This document shows, one piece after another, positions 20,051 to 29,189 of a stretch of DNA of 64,000 nucleotides. Position numbers and translations under genes: made by a program. How positions within the stretch are numbered: the first letter of the stretch is position 1; the number at the start of each line of letters is the position of its first letter. The notes beneath the pieces were generated by a model. The model had not been told where the DNA came from, ran no database searches, and saw nothing but the letters and a program-made list of their open reading frames with translations. Source of the DNA: UBA6168 sp041392505 (GTDB lineage Bacteria; Bacteroidota; Bacteroidia; Chitinophagales; Saprospiraceae); NCBI GenBank assembly GCA_041392505.1, contig JAWKLX010000040.1, positions 22,506 through 86,505 on the forward strand, read 5' to 3'.

Positions 20051-20211
20051 AGTAACGGTCAAATAATAAGTTCACGATTTTAGGGTAAATTATTTTGATC
20101 TTAGATTTACTTTAAAAGAAGGAGTATTGTTGATACTATGACTGATTTTAAAGTAAAAAATAAGGTCAAAAGAACTAACGTAAAACGGGAAGTTATTATT
20201 TGACCGTTACT
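20051..20211. mobile_element. 161-bp foldback (MITE-like) element
   Basis: The ends are an exact 18-bp inverted repeat (AGTAACGGTCAAATAATA and its complement). The complementarity runs on imperfectly through the whole unit: arm 20051-20117 pairs with 20146-20211 around a 28-bp loop. It has no coding capacity. Terminal inverted repeats plus full-length fold-back are typical of non-autonomous MITEs; no clear target-site duplication is seen. It lies 10 bp beyond the stop codon of the propeller gene and could end its transcript. Confidence 0.75.
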
Positions 20212-20221
20212 TAAACTACAA

Positions 20222-23117
20222 CTATTTATCCTCGATTAAAAGATTGGCCTTAATGACATTTCCGTCTTTTTCAAATTCAACAGAATAAGTCCCGGGCAAG
20301 AGATAGTATTTCCCATTTCCACCATTTTCTAAAAGCAATTTATCTTCCTTTTGCTCTTTATTCTTATTCAGGTGTTTTTCGTAATTAGCAATTCTTTTAT
20401 TGTCAACGTCTGCATTATATTCTAAATAATTTAGACCAGCATCAATTGTCTCAACCCATTGTTTTAATAAGACATCATCTAATTTTATAGAAACAGTCAA
20501 ATTCCCTTTATTTTTAGCATATAAAACTAAGTCTATTTCAGGTTGAGAAAATTCTTCACTCCAGGTCCGTCGCTTGTCCCCCCAGGCATCTCGATATTTA
20601 ACCTTTTCAATATCAAAGGCAAATAATTCTTTGTCCATAACGGTTTGATCCATTTTTTGCAGATAGGAAACATCCGTCAAATACAACGAGCGGCCATGAG
20701 TACCTACTATCAATTCATTTTCACGAGGATGAACGACGACATCATGGATTGGCACAGCCGGAAGTCCTTCTTCCATCGGCATGAAATCAAGCCCCCTGTT
20801 GACTGAAACATACAAACCATGATCCGTGCCCACATAGAGCAAATCGGGGTTTTGTGGATCTTCCTTAATGACATTGACAGGTTCAAGGGGAAGGTTTGAA
20901 CCGAGCTTCTTCCAGGTTTCCCCGTAATTTTCCGAAACAAAAATGTATGCATTGAAATTGTCCCAGCGATAGCCATTCAGCGACAAGTACACCCTACCCT
21001 CTTCGTATTTAGAAGCTTGTATTCGGCTGACCCACAGATCTTTAGGTAGTTTTTCTGAAATGTTGGCCCAAGTATTTCCGCCGTCTTTCGACACGTGTAC
21101 CTGCCCATCATCTGTACCTGCATAAAGCAACCCAAACTTCAATGGGCTTTCATGAATGGCGCTGATCGTCCCAAAAGGTACATCGCCTTTTTTGCCCCCT
21201 TTAGTAAGATCGGGAGAAATGGCTTCCCAATCATCGCCTTGGTTCAGGGAACGAAACAATTTATGGGCGCCCATATAAAGAATATCCTGGTTGTGTTTGG
21301 ATAAATGAATCGGTGTTTGCCAGTTCCAGCGATAGGGACGTTCGCCTAAATCATGTTGCGGGGTAATGCGGCTGCGTTGTTCCGTTTTTTTGTTGATCCG
21401 GAAATAATAACCAAATTGAAAACCACCATAAATAATATTATTGTCCCGGGTGTCCACCGCCGTCTGCATGCCATCGCCACCGACAAAAGACTGGTATGGG
21501 TACCGGCCGGAACTGTGCCACCGAGTGCTCGCTTCATAGGTGTGTGGGCCATACCAAGAACCATTGTCCTGCAAGCCGCCGTAAACGTTATAATTTTTCT
21601 CCATATCCACCTCCACATGGTAGAACTGCCCAACGGGAGGCGTATTGCATTTGACCCAGTTTTCGCCATCATCATAACTGATATTGATCCCCCGTCATTT
21701 CCCAAAATCAGGTGTTTGTCCCTTTCTGGATTGATCCATAAGGCATGGTGGTCGGAGTGGACATTGGCTGCATTGATCGAGGCCCAATTTTTACCACCAT
21801 CATTTGAAATCAGGATCGGAACTCCAAAAATATAGAGCTTGTCGGGGTTTTGTTTGGCCACCCGAATTTGCCCAAAATAATAACCGTACGAATAGTAGAG
21901 GTCATCCAAATACCCCTCATGGGTTTTAGTCCATTTTTTGCCTCCATCTACTGATTGGTAAACCTCCGCGCCAACCACTGGGGTGTCAAACAAAAGAGCA
22001 TTGGCATCTTCAAGATATTCAGCCAGCGAAACGGGTGTTATCTCGTCCTTACTTACCATTTCCATTACCTTTTCACCCGTGTATTTTTTAGGAAAATCAT
22101 TATCCCTAAGAAAATCCTCCAGGTCGTCTTCCGACAAGGCCAGAAAGGCTTCTTTGGTCATGGTTTTAAAATCCTCTTTTGTCAAACCTTCTTCTTTTTC
22201 CTGCTCCTCTTCGGGCCTTCGATCCTGGTTGTCGATGACGGCAACGAGATAGGACTGACCATTTTTTATCGCTATATCCAGCCCGATTCGGCCCGCCCCT
22301 TTTCCAGTCGGGAAACCACTTTCTGGCGTGGACAGTTTTGTCCAATGGTCTCCACCATCAATGCTCATATAAATGCCCGAACCCTCGCCCGATTCGATAA
22401 AATCCCAAGCAGAACGTTCCCGTGTGCATCGCCGCATACAGTATGTTAGGTGCAAGCGGATCTATGACAAGATCGATGGCAGCCGATATTGCCATCGACG
22501 AAAAGGACTCGTTGCCAGAGTTGTGCCGCCATCCGTTGTTTTATAAACGCCCCTTTCTTGATTGGGTGAATACAAATGACCTAAAGCAGCTACCCATACC
22601 GTATTGGGATCGCTCGGGTGCAGTATTACACGGCCAATGTGATGGCTCTCTGACAAGCCCTTGTGTTGCCATGTTTTTCCTCCATCCAAACTTTTGAACA
22701 TCCCGACTCCAGAGTAGCTCGACGGCGCAGAATTAACTTCGCCGGTGTCCGCCCAGATGATGTTGCGGTCCCAATCCACGGCGATGTCGCCCAGGACATC
22801 ACGGTTTCATGGTCAAACAATGGGGTAAATGATTGCCCGTTGTTATCCGTTTTCCAAAGCCCGCCGGAAGCATACGCTACATAAAAATGGGTTGGGTCTT
22901 TTTGCCAAACATCCACATCGGCGACACGCCCGCTGAAAATGGTCGGCCCGATAGACTTGAAAGGAATGTTTTTTACCAAAGAATTTTCCAACAACGATTT
23001 CCTTGTTTCCACGTTTTTCAACCGCTCCACAGCGGGGGTGAAAGCAGGACGGTCAACTTGGGAAAAGGATAGTTTTGCAAACAGCAAAAAACAAAGAGTG
23101 AAAATCGTTTGGTTCAT
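20222..23117 (-). pseudogene. VPS10/sortilin-like BNR-propeller protein, frameshifted
   Basis: One gene split over several frames: 23117-22800 (signal peptide MNQTIFTLCFLLFAKLSFSQ, then FKSIGPTIFSGRVADV), about 22800-22520, 22455-21700 and 21616-20222. Asp-box motifs of sortilin/BNR propellers recur (SLDGGKTWQ, SIDGGDHWT, SVDGGKKWT, SKDGGNTWA, SENYGETWK). Indels are needed near 22800, 22520, 22480, 22420 and 21697. At least two fall in short homopolymers (a G run at 21697, a C run near 22800). Joined, the protein is about 965 residues, exported, without a T9SS domain. Such proteins are usually called glycosyl hydrolases by name only; activity is unknown. It is either newly broken or a sequencing artefact. 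Confidence 0.72.
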
Positions 23118-23138
23118 CTATTTGGTTTTAAATTAAAG

Positions 23139-23197
23139 GTGAATGATGAGAGGTGCATGGTAAATATTCACCGTTCACAATTTACCACTCACCATTC
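23139..23197. repeat. Heptamer-word inverted repeat (locus L2)
   Basis: Left words GGTGAAT, GATGAGA, GGTGCAT, GGTAAAT are followed by ATTCACC, GTTCACA, ATTTACC, ACTCACC, all in 7-nt phase. Arm 23141-23165 pairs with 23180-23197 with a one-word (7-nt) bulge. The words are the same as at 3481-3557, 19.6 kb away. It separates two minus-strand genes. Confidence 0.85.
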
Positions 23198-23203
23198 TTC
23201 AAC

Positions 23204-24472
23204 TTATTGTATATCATATTCCTTGATCTTGCGATAGAGGGTTCTTTCAGAAATACCAAGGTCTTCGGCGGCTTCTTTTCGTCGGTTATTGTGCTTTTTA
23301 AGCGCTTTGGTGATCAAATCTTTTTCCATGTCCTCCAAATTCAGGCTCTCTTCCACGACTTCGGTTTCCTCGTAGCGGCGCTCGACCCCATCAAGAATGA
23401 TTGGTTTCAGGGGGCCTTCCTTTGGTGGGGCAGTATATTCGGGGAAGGTAGGCTGTTGAGGAGCCTCCTCATATTCAGGCATGTGAAAGGAGGGTGACTG
23501 CAAACGCCGATAGCTGCTTGTATCGGGCATGGTCAGGTCGTTTTTCCGAACGAGTTCGACAATGAGGTTTTTCATGTCGTTGAGGTCGGCTTTCATTTCA
23601 AAAAGGAACTTGTAGAGAATTTCCCTTTCTTGAAAATTTTCAGAAGAACCGCCCCTGCCGTCCGCCACTATGGGCAGGTTTCGGCTTGCCATGTTGGGAA
23701 TCAGGGACAATAAATCTTCAGAAGACAGCAGTCGCTTTTCGGAGAGGATGGCCACTTGCTCTGCAATGTTCTTCAACTCCCGGATATTGCCCGGCCAGCG
23801 GTAATTTTCGAGGAGCAACCTTGCTTGTTCCTCCAAACGGATTGGCTCGCTTTTGTACCGTTCAGCGATGTCGTTGGAAAATTTCCGGAACAATAAATAA
23901 ATATCTTCCCGCCTATCCTTCAAGGCCGGGATGTTGATGGGTACGGTATTTAAACGATAGTAAAGGTCTTCCCTAAATTTGCCTTTTTTGACCCGTTGCA
24001 ACAGGTCCACATTGGTGGCCGCAATCACCCGTACATCCGTTTGGTTGACTTTGGACGAACCCACGCGGATAAATTCTCCTGATTCCAAAACCCGCAATAG
24101 ATAAGCTTGGGTGTCGAGCGGCATTTCGCCAATTTCATCCAAAAAAATAGTCCCCTTGTCAACCGTTTCAAAATAGCCTTTCCGGTCGGCAGTTGCTCCC
24201 GTAAACGCTCCTTTTTCATGACCAAACAATTCGGAGTTGATAGTGCCAGCGGGAATGGCACCGCAGTTGACGGCGATAAATTGATTGTGTTTTCTTGGAC
24301 TTAAAGCGTGAATGATTTTTGAAATATTCTCCTTCCCTACCCCACTTTCCCCAGTCACCAAAACGGTAAGGTCAGTCGCTGCCACCCGGATCGCAGTACT
24401 CAATGCACGGTCGAGCAGGGCAGAGTTGCCGATGATCCCGAACCGTTGTTTGATGCTTTGAATATTTGTCAT
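23204..24472 (-). CDS. Sigma-54-dependent transcriptional activator (AAA+ and Fis HTH)
   Basis: 422 residues. Walker A GESGVGKE (41-48), the sigma-54 contact loop GAFTGA (88-93), Walker B TIFLDEIGEM (about 110) and an arginine-finger region are intact. A linker of low complexity (about 300-370) leads to a C-terminal Fis-type helix-turn-helix (EAAEDLGISERTLYRKI). There is no receiver or GAF domain, so control must come from a partner or from the short N-terminus. It remodels RNA polymerase holoenzyme with sigma-54. Adjacent miaB is its usual neighbour in Bacteroidota. The target genes are not visible here. Confidence 0.88.
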   Translation of the reverse strand: MTNIQSIKQRFGIIGNSALLDRALSTAIRVAATDLTVLVTGESGVGKENISKIIHALSPRKHNQFIAVNCGAIPAGTINSELFGHEKGAFTGATADRKGYFETVDKGTIFLDEIGEMPLDTQAYLLRVLESGEFIRVGSSKVNQTDVRVIAATNVDLLQRVKKGKFREDLYYRLNTVPINIPALKDRREDIYLLFRKFSNDIAERYKSEPIRLEEQARLLLENYRWPGNIRELKNIAEQVAILSEKRLLSSEDLLSLIPNMASRNLPIVADGRGGSSENFQEREILYKFLFEMKADLNDMKNLIVELVRKNDLTMPDTSSYRRLQSPSFHMPEYEEAPQQPTFPEYTAPPKEGPLKPIILDGVERRYEETEVVEESLNLEDMEKDLITKALKKHNNRRKEAAEDLGISERTLYRKIKEYDIQ

Positions 24473-24538
24473 CTCGTTGTTTTAGTGTTTGTTTAAATCA
24501 ATCAAAAAATCTGTAAACTTAATCCTAAAAATACATGA

Positions 24539-25969
24539 TCAGTTTCCCACCATTTCCCCTTTCAGCGTAGCGCTCGTTGCATCATTGACTTTTACCATCA
24601 CATAATCCCCTGGCTGGTAGCCCTCCATTTTCGGGAAAACAATCATTTTGTTCTGTGAATTGCGGCCTTTGAATTCCTGATCCGATTTTTTGGAATCGCC
24701 CTCGATCAACACTTTGAAAGTCTTACCAATATCTTGTTGATTATGCTTGTAGGAGACTTGGTTTTGCAATCGGACAATCTCAGCCAGTCGGCGTTTTTTC
24801 ACTTCCAACGGAATATCATCTTCGTATTTTCTGTGTGCCAACGTGCCCGGCCTTTCCGAATAATAAAACATGTACGACATGGAATAATTGGCCCATTCGA
24901 TCATGCTTAGGGTGTCTTGGTGCTCCTCTTCTGTTTCGGTACAAAAACCTGTTATAATGTCAGAACTAATAGCACAATCGGGGATAATTTTATAAATAGA
25001 CTGCACCCGTTCCATGTACCATTCCCGGTCGTAAGTCCGATTCATCAAATCGAGCACCCGGCTGTTGCCGCTTTGCACGGGGAGGTGGATGTAGTTGCAA
25101 ATGTTTTCGTAGGCTGCCATCGTATGCAACACTTCGTCGGTAATATCTTTCGGATGCGAAGTCGAAAAACGGATGCGCAGGTCGGGGCTGACTTTGGCGA
25201 CCATTTCCAAAAGGTTGGCAAAGTTGACCAATTTGCCGGTCTCTGGGTTTTCCCATTTATAGCTGTCAACATTTTGCCCAAGTAAGGTCACTTCTCTAAA
25301 GCCATTGTTGTACAAATCGGTCGCTTCTGCAATGATGCTAAAACAATCACGGCTCCTTTCCCTGCCACGTGTGAAGGGTACTACGCAGAAAGAACACATA
25401 TTATCGCAACCCCTCATGATGGAAATGAATGCTGAAACGCCATTACTGCCGAGCCGCATCGGGCTGATGTCGGCATAGGTCTCTTCACGGGAAAGGAAGA
25501 CATTGACACCTTTGTCGCCATCTTCCGCACCAGCCACCAATGTTGGCAAATCCCGGTAGGCATCTGGCCCAACGACCATATCCACCAAGCGTTCTTCTTC
25601 CAGGAATTTGGATTTCAAACGTTCGGCCATGCATCCCAAAACCCCGACCAAAGTACCCGGGCGGCTTTTTTTCATTTTATCAAAAACACGCAGCCGCTTG
25701 CGGACCGTTTCCTCTGCTTTTTCCCGGATGGAGCAAGTATTGATCAGGATGAGGTCGGCCACCTCCATGTTGCGGGTTGGTGAATAGCCCACCTCTGAGA
25801 GGATGCTACCCACGATTTCGCTATCGCTGAAATTCATTTGACAGCCATAGCTTTCAATGTAAAAATGCTTCTGACCTGGCAGGACTGATTCTTTGAAAAA
25901 CACCTCACCTTGCTTGCTTTCGTCCACAGTTTTGGTCAATCCAGTCAATGTCGGGTTGTCGTTGTACAT
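24539..25969 (-). CDS. miaB: tRNA-2-methylthio-N6-dimethylallyladenosine synthase MiaB
   Basis: 476 residues. The N-terminal MTTase domain begins SYGCQMNFSDSE (Cys43) with further Cys in INTCSIRE and GVLGCMAE, which hold the auxiliary 4Fe-4S cluster. The radical SAM motif CDNMCSFC is near residue 190, followed by VPFTRGRERSR, a MiaB signature. A TRAM domain closes the protein (FKVLIEGDSKKSDQEF...). It adds the 2-methylthio group to i6A37 of tRNAs reading UNN codons, using two SAM. The gene is complete and about 67 bp upstream of the sigma-54 activator gene, so the two are probably one operon. Confidence 0.96.
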   Translation of the reverse strand: MYNDNPTLTGLTKTVDESKQGEVFFKESVLPGQKHFYIESYGCQMNFSDSEIVGSILSEVGYSPTRNMEVADLILINTCSIREKAEETVRKRLRVFDKMKKSRPGTLVGVLGCMAERLKSKFLEEERLVDMVVGPDAYRDLPTLVAGAEDGDKGVNVFLSREETYADISPMRLGSNGVSAFISIMRGCDNMCSFCVVPFTRGRERSRDCFSIIAEATDLYNNGFREVTLLGQNVDSYKWENPETGKLVNFANLLEMVAKVSPDLRIRFSTSHPKDITDEVLHTMAAYENICNYIHLPVQSGNSRVLDLMNRTYDREWYMERVQSIYKIIPDCAISSDIITGFCTETEEEHQDTLSMIEWANYSMSYMFYYSERPGTLAHRKYEDDIPLEVKKRRLAEIVRLQNQVSYKHNQQDIGKTFKVLIEGDSKKSDQEFKGRNSQNKMIVFPKMEGYQPGDYVMVKVNDATSATLKGEMVGN

Positions 25970-26038
25970 ATTATGGTAGGTTGACGATATAAATTTATTG
26001 GTAGATCAATTTGGATGATTAATAATGGACTTTATTCT

Positions 26039-26103
26039 GAAATTAGAAATTGGGAAATTAAGAAATTGATAATCAAGGATTTAATTTCCCAATTTCTAAT
26101 TTC
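26039..26103. repeat. 7/8-mer word inverted repeat (locus L3)
   Basis: Arms 26039-26060 and 26082-26103 are perfectly complementary over 22 nt. The left side is a word series (GAAATTA, GAAATTG, GGAAATTA, AGAAATTG). It lies in the 383-bp spacer 25970-26352 between the divergent miaB and haem-lipoprotein genes; the rest of that spacer holds only likely promoters. Confidence 0.85.
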
Positions 26104-26352
26104 CTAATGCCTTTAATGCATCCAAAGTTTCTGCCCTCCAATACATTCAAAATACTTTTTTTGAGGCCCTTTTTGGAAAAGGAGTGCAAAGATAGCTTTT
26201 CAGTTTGGGATTGGTGACAAAATGTCATGCTTTTAAAATTCATTAAAACATGGAAAAAAACTTTAATGAAGGAATAGCAGCGGGAGTGATCGAAAATCCG
26301 TTTTTTTGCGGTGAACTACTTTACTTTTCATTTTTATTAAAAATTTCTAACA

Positions 26353-26718
26353 ATGAAATACGCTATTTACCTTTTCGCTTTCGCTACCATTTTTACAGTT
26401 GCCGCCTGCGGTGATGATGAAGACCCAAAACCTTCCTGCAACCTTGATAATATAACCTATACCAACACCATAGCGCAGATAATTACGGACAATGGTTGTG
26501 CCCAATCCGGTTGCCACCAAGCAGGCTCTGGCTTGGGAAGTGGCAGTTTGGCCAATTATGAAGACACCAAAGAATTTGTCCTCAAAGGAAGAATTTTGGG
26601 GTCACTGCGGAGGGAAAATGGTTTTGCAGCCATGCCAAGAGACCCTGCCACCGGAAACGCCGATACCCCATTGGCAGAATGTGACATCGACAAAATCGAA
26701 GCATGGATAGACGCATAA
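26353..26718 (+). CDS. Small lipoprotein with CX4CH haem-like motif
   Basis: 121 residues. The signal peptide ends at a lipobox-like TVAAC (Cys19), followed by acidic GDDEDPKP, the usual spacer of surface or periplasmic lipoproteins. NGCAQSGCHQAG is a CX4CH motif, which can bind covalent c-haem as in some multihaem cytochromes, and the Met in FAAMPRDP could be the axial ligand, as in small Bacteroidota mono-haem cytochromes. An electron-transfer role is plausible but unproven. Monocistronic: a terminator follows 36 bp after the stop. Confidence 0.7.
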   Translation: MKYAIYLFAFATIFTVAACGDDEDPKPSCNLDNITYTNTIAQIITDNGCAQSGCHQAGSGLGSGSLANYEDTKEFVLKGRILGSLRRENGFAAMPRDPATGNADTPLAECDIDKIEAWIDA

Positions 26719-26753
26719 CCCCTGAATAATTTGCATTCTCACGAAAAAATACG

Positions 26754-26793
26754 GCAAGACGCACCAATTGGTGCGGTGCTCTTGCGTTTTTTT
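26754..26793 (+). terminator. Rho-independent terminator
   Basis: Stem GCAAGACGCACCAA with TTGGTGCGGTGCTCTTGC (small bulge), followed by GTTTTTTTG. It serves the haem-lipoprotein gene and lies just before the 3' end of the convergent gene. Confidence 0.75.
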
Positions 26794-26810
26794 GTAGGAA
26801 AGAAATATAA

Positions 26811-27296
26811 TTATACAAGCACTTGGCTAACCGCCTGCCTCAACCCTTTGAGGTTTCTCGCCCCAATGACGATGTTGTCCCCGTCTTTGGTTTTTAAATG
26901 AAGGCCGCTCCTACCAATCAAACTAAACCGTTTTTCATGGTCGAAAGTGACTCCCCAACCACTGGTTCGGGCAGGCCCTTTGGTGGAAAGGATTTCGCAC
27001 TCTTCCACATCCTCCCATTTGACTTTGTGTTTCTTGTTGCCAAAAGGGGAATACTGGACACTGATGCTTTTCTCCGTTACGCTCACGGAAAGCCGTAAAT
27101 TAACCAGGTACCACAAGGTGACAGCTAATGGGACGATAAAAGCAAAATAGGTCAGGGCCGACATTGGTTCTTCAATTGGTGAAATCCAATGCTGCTTCAC
27201 AAAGCGGAAAGTGAGACCTATGATGAAAAACGCCAACAATGCGATGACCTCCCATCCGGTAAACCGCTGTTTTTCTTTGAAAATTTTCTTTGACAT
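26811..27296 (-). CDS. Small membrane protein with bacterial PH-like domain
   Basis: 161 residues. Two hydrophobic helices (about 15-32 and 47-68) are followed by a C-terminal soluble half (VSVTEKSISVQYSPFG...IGRSGLHLKTKDGDNIVIGARNLKGLRQAV) whose strand pattern and final helix match bacterial PH (bPH/YdbT-like) domains. It should sit in the inner membrane with the PH domain in the cytoplasm. Function unknown. It is convergent with the haem-lipoprotein gene and has no operon partner. Confidence 0.6.
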   Translation of the reverse strand: MSKKIFKEKQRFTGWEVIALLAFFIIGLTFRFVKQHWISPIEEPMSALTYFAFIVPLAVTLWYLVNLRLSVSVTEKSISVQYSPFGNKKHKVKWEDVEECEILSTKGPARTSGWGVTFDHEKRFSLIGRSGLHLKTKDGDNIVIGARNLKGLRQAVSQVLV

Positions 27297-27832
27297 GGTT
27301 AAACTATTTGATGTTTTCTCTTGTGAATTCCTCCGAAACCGTAACTTCTTCTTGGCTATTCACAGGGAAAACGAAGATTGGTGAAATAAAAACATCCTCA
27401 AATAAATGGATGAATTTGACTATTCATAGGGCTTAGAATGTAAATACGAAGATAGGCTAATTTACTTTAATGTTACTTAAAATTTACATTAAATTAACAT
27501 TGAGAACATTCTAATAGTTCTCATGAGCTGCATTTTTATTGAAATGGTTAAATACCAAACAAAAAATATTGGAGATCGCTATAGCTTTGCCAATGTTAAC
27601 CCAACATTAATTACCATCTAACAATGAGTTATTGGGACTATTCTTTGTAAGTATAATTTATACATTTGGCTTTTGATACCATAAAGGGCAGCAAATGTTA
27701 TGCGTTGGGGATGGAAATACTCCAATTCATTTGCAAGCCCTTCGAACCCAAACAGTCTATATTTTTTAGACTTGACATGAAAAATAATCACTCTGGACTC
27801 TGCAATCCAGGCTACAAAACCAACGATAAGCA
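27297..27832. other. Divergent spacer without genes
   Basis: About 536 bp, AT-rich, between two divergent genes. Short inverted words (GAGAAC...GTTCTC near 27502, TTAATGTT...AACATT nearby) could be operator sites but are too short to assign. No ORF or RNA gene is convincing. Confidence 0.5.
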
Positions 27833-28888
27833 ATGGATCTTACCTTAGCAGTAATGTGGGTTGGCTTTTTCCTCGCCTCCTATTCTGTCGTCGGCAACGA
27901 CGTTATCCAAACCTTGGGTACATTTCTCACCTCCAATGAAAAAACCATGAAATGGTGGGTGTTGTGGCTGTTCGCCGCCACCATTTTATCCGCGGCTTTG
28001 ATCAATGGCTACACTCAAGACGATATTTCTTACGGGCGCTTGGAAAAATTCCGGGAGAGTCTTCAAGGGCTTCATTACAGTTGGTATTACATGTTACCGC
28101 CTTTAGTGCTGATGGTCATTACTCGTTGGGGGATACCAGTGAGTACGACTTTTATGATACTGACCCTATTCTCCTTGAGTGACATCCCGAATGATATGCC
28201 GACCATGCTTTCAAGCGTTTTTGATTCAGATACCAGGCTCGGTGGCATGATCGAAAAATCTGTATTGGGGTACATCGTCGCTTTTATTTCGGGGACTATC
28301 ATCTATGTTCTGATCACCCGAATGACGGAAAAGCGTTTTATCGACAATCCCCCAACCAAAGTTTCCATGCAGGTCTGGACGGTCTTGCAATGGTGTTCAA
28401 CTGGTTTTCTCTGGTACCAATGGCTATCGCAAGACTTGGCCAATATTTATGTATACCTACGGGGAGGCTACGATATGAGTGTTTGGGAATTTGTTGCCAG
28501 CCTTCTGATTTTGGTCATTTTGCTCGGCTATATTTTTTACCAGAAAGGAGGGGCTGTACAAGATGTTGTCCGGAAAAAAACCAACACTGCGGATATTCGT
28601 TCTGCCACTTTTATTGATTTCATTTACGCCATGATCTTGATGGTATTCAAAGGTGAGAAATTCTTTGGCCTCGGCTTCGAACTACCTTGGACGGGTAACC
28701 TGCCGATGAGTACGACTTGGGTGTTCATCGGACTCTTGGCCGGACGGGAAATTGGAATGCGCCTCAACTTAGAAAAAACAGTTACAAAGAAGATTTCGAA
28801 GATGATTTTTGCTGATCTTGGTAAGGTCTTTTTTGGATTGATTGTAAGTGTAGTATTGGTGTTTATTATTAAGTTGTTAGCGGGTTGA
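27833..28888 (+). CDS. PiT-like phosphate/sulfate permease family protein
   Basis: 351 residues with about nine hydrophobic segments. GNDVIQTLGT near residue 22 resembles the GANDVANAFGT signature of PiT transporters, and its internal partner PVSTTFMIL (about 101) and MSTTWVFIGLLAGREIG (about 290) resemble the duplicated P(V)STTH motifs. The protein is shorter than typical PiT proteins and the His of STTH is replaced, so the ion may differ. Inner-membrane transport of phosphate or a similar anion is the best guess. Single gene with its own terminator. Confidence 0.62.
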   Translation: MDLTLAVMWVGFFLASYSVVGNDVIQTLGTFLTSNEKTMKWWVLWLFAATILSAALINGYTQDDISYGRLEKFRESLQGLHYSWYYMLPPLVLMVITRWGIPVSTTFMILTLFSLSDIPNDMPTMLSSVFDSDTRLGGMIEKSVLGYIVAFISGTIIYVLITRMTEKRFIDNPPTKVSMQVWTVLQWCSTGFLWYQWLSQDLANIYVYLRGGYDMSVWEFVASLLILVILLGYIFYQKGGAVQDVVRKKTNTADIRSATFIDFIYAMILMVFKGEKFFGLGFELPWTGNLPMSTTWVFIGLLAGREIGMRLNLEKTVTKKISKMIFADLGKVFFGLIVSVVLVFIIKLLAG

Positions 28889-28910
28889 TTCTTTTCCAAC
28901 CCTGAATGTG

Positions 28911-28952
28911 AACGGGCAGTATGGCTGAAGCCATACTGCCCGTTTATTTTTT
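28911..28952 (+). terminator. Rho-independent terminator
   Basis: Perfect 15-bp stem AACGGGCAGTATGGC (28911-28925) with 28930-28944, loop TGAA, then TATTTTTTT. It ends the PiT-like transcript. The remaining 28953-29189 holds only the upstream region of the next gene. Confidence 0.92.
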
Positions 28953-29189
28953 AAAACCTTTACTATCAACGGTTTAAGTCAAAATATTTCAATGTTTTTA
29001 GAGTAAGTTTTTGCCCGTTTTAACCCTAAGGTGACGCATACTTAACGCAAAGTTAATGCAGCCTGTCATGGGTGAACAAATTTTCCATACTACGTTTGCG
29101 GCGAAATTGAAATCGCTACTACCTCGGGTTTTCGATGGTCGATTTAAGTCCACCAAAAACTCTCATTTAATCTGATAAATTTACTTTTT

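Noticed and set aside
21955..22449. Plus-strand frame of 164 codons within the propeller gene
   Set aside because: Antisense to recognisable Asp-box repeats of the minus-strand gene; its Phe-rich product is typical of a shadow frame.
27618..27833. Short minus-strand frame of 71 codons in the divergent spacer
   Set aside because: It has no domain or promoter, lies across the upstream region of the PiT-like gene, and has low-complexity composition.
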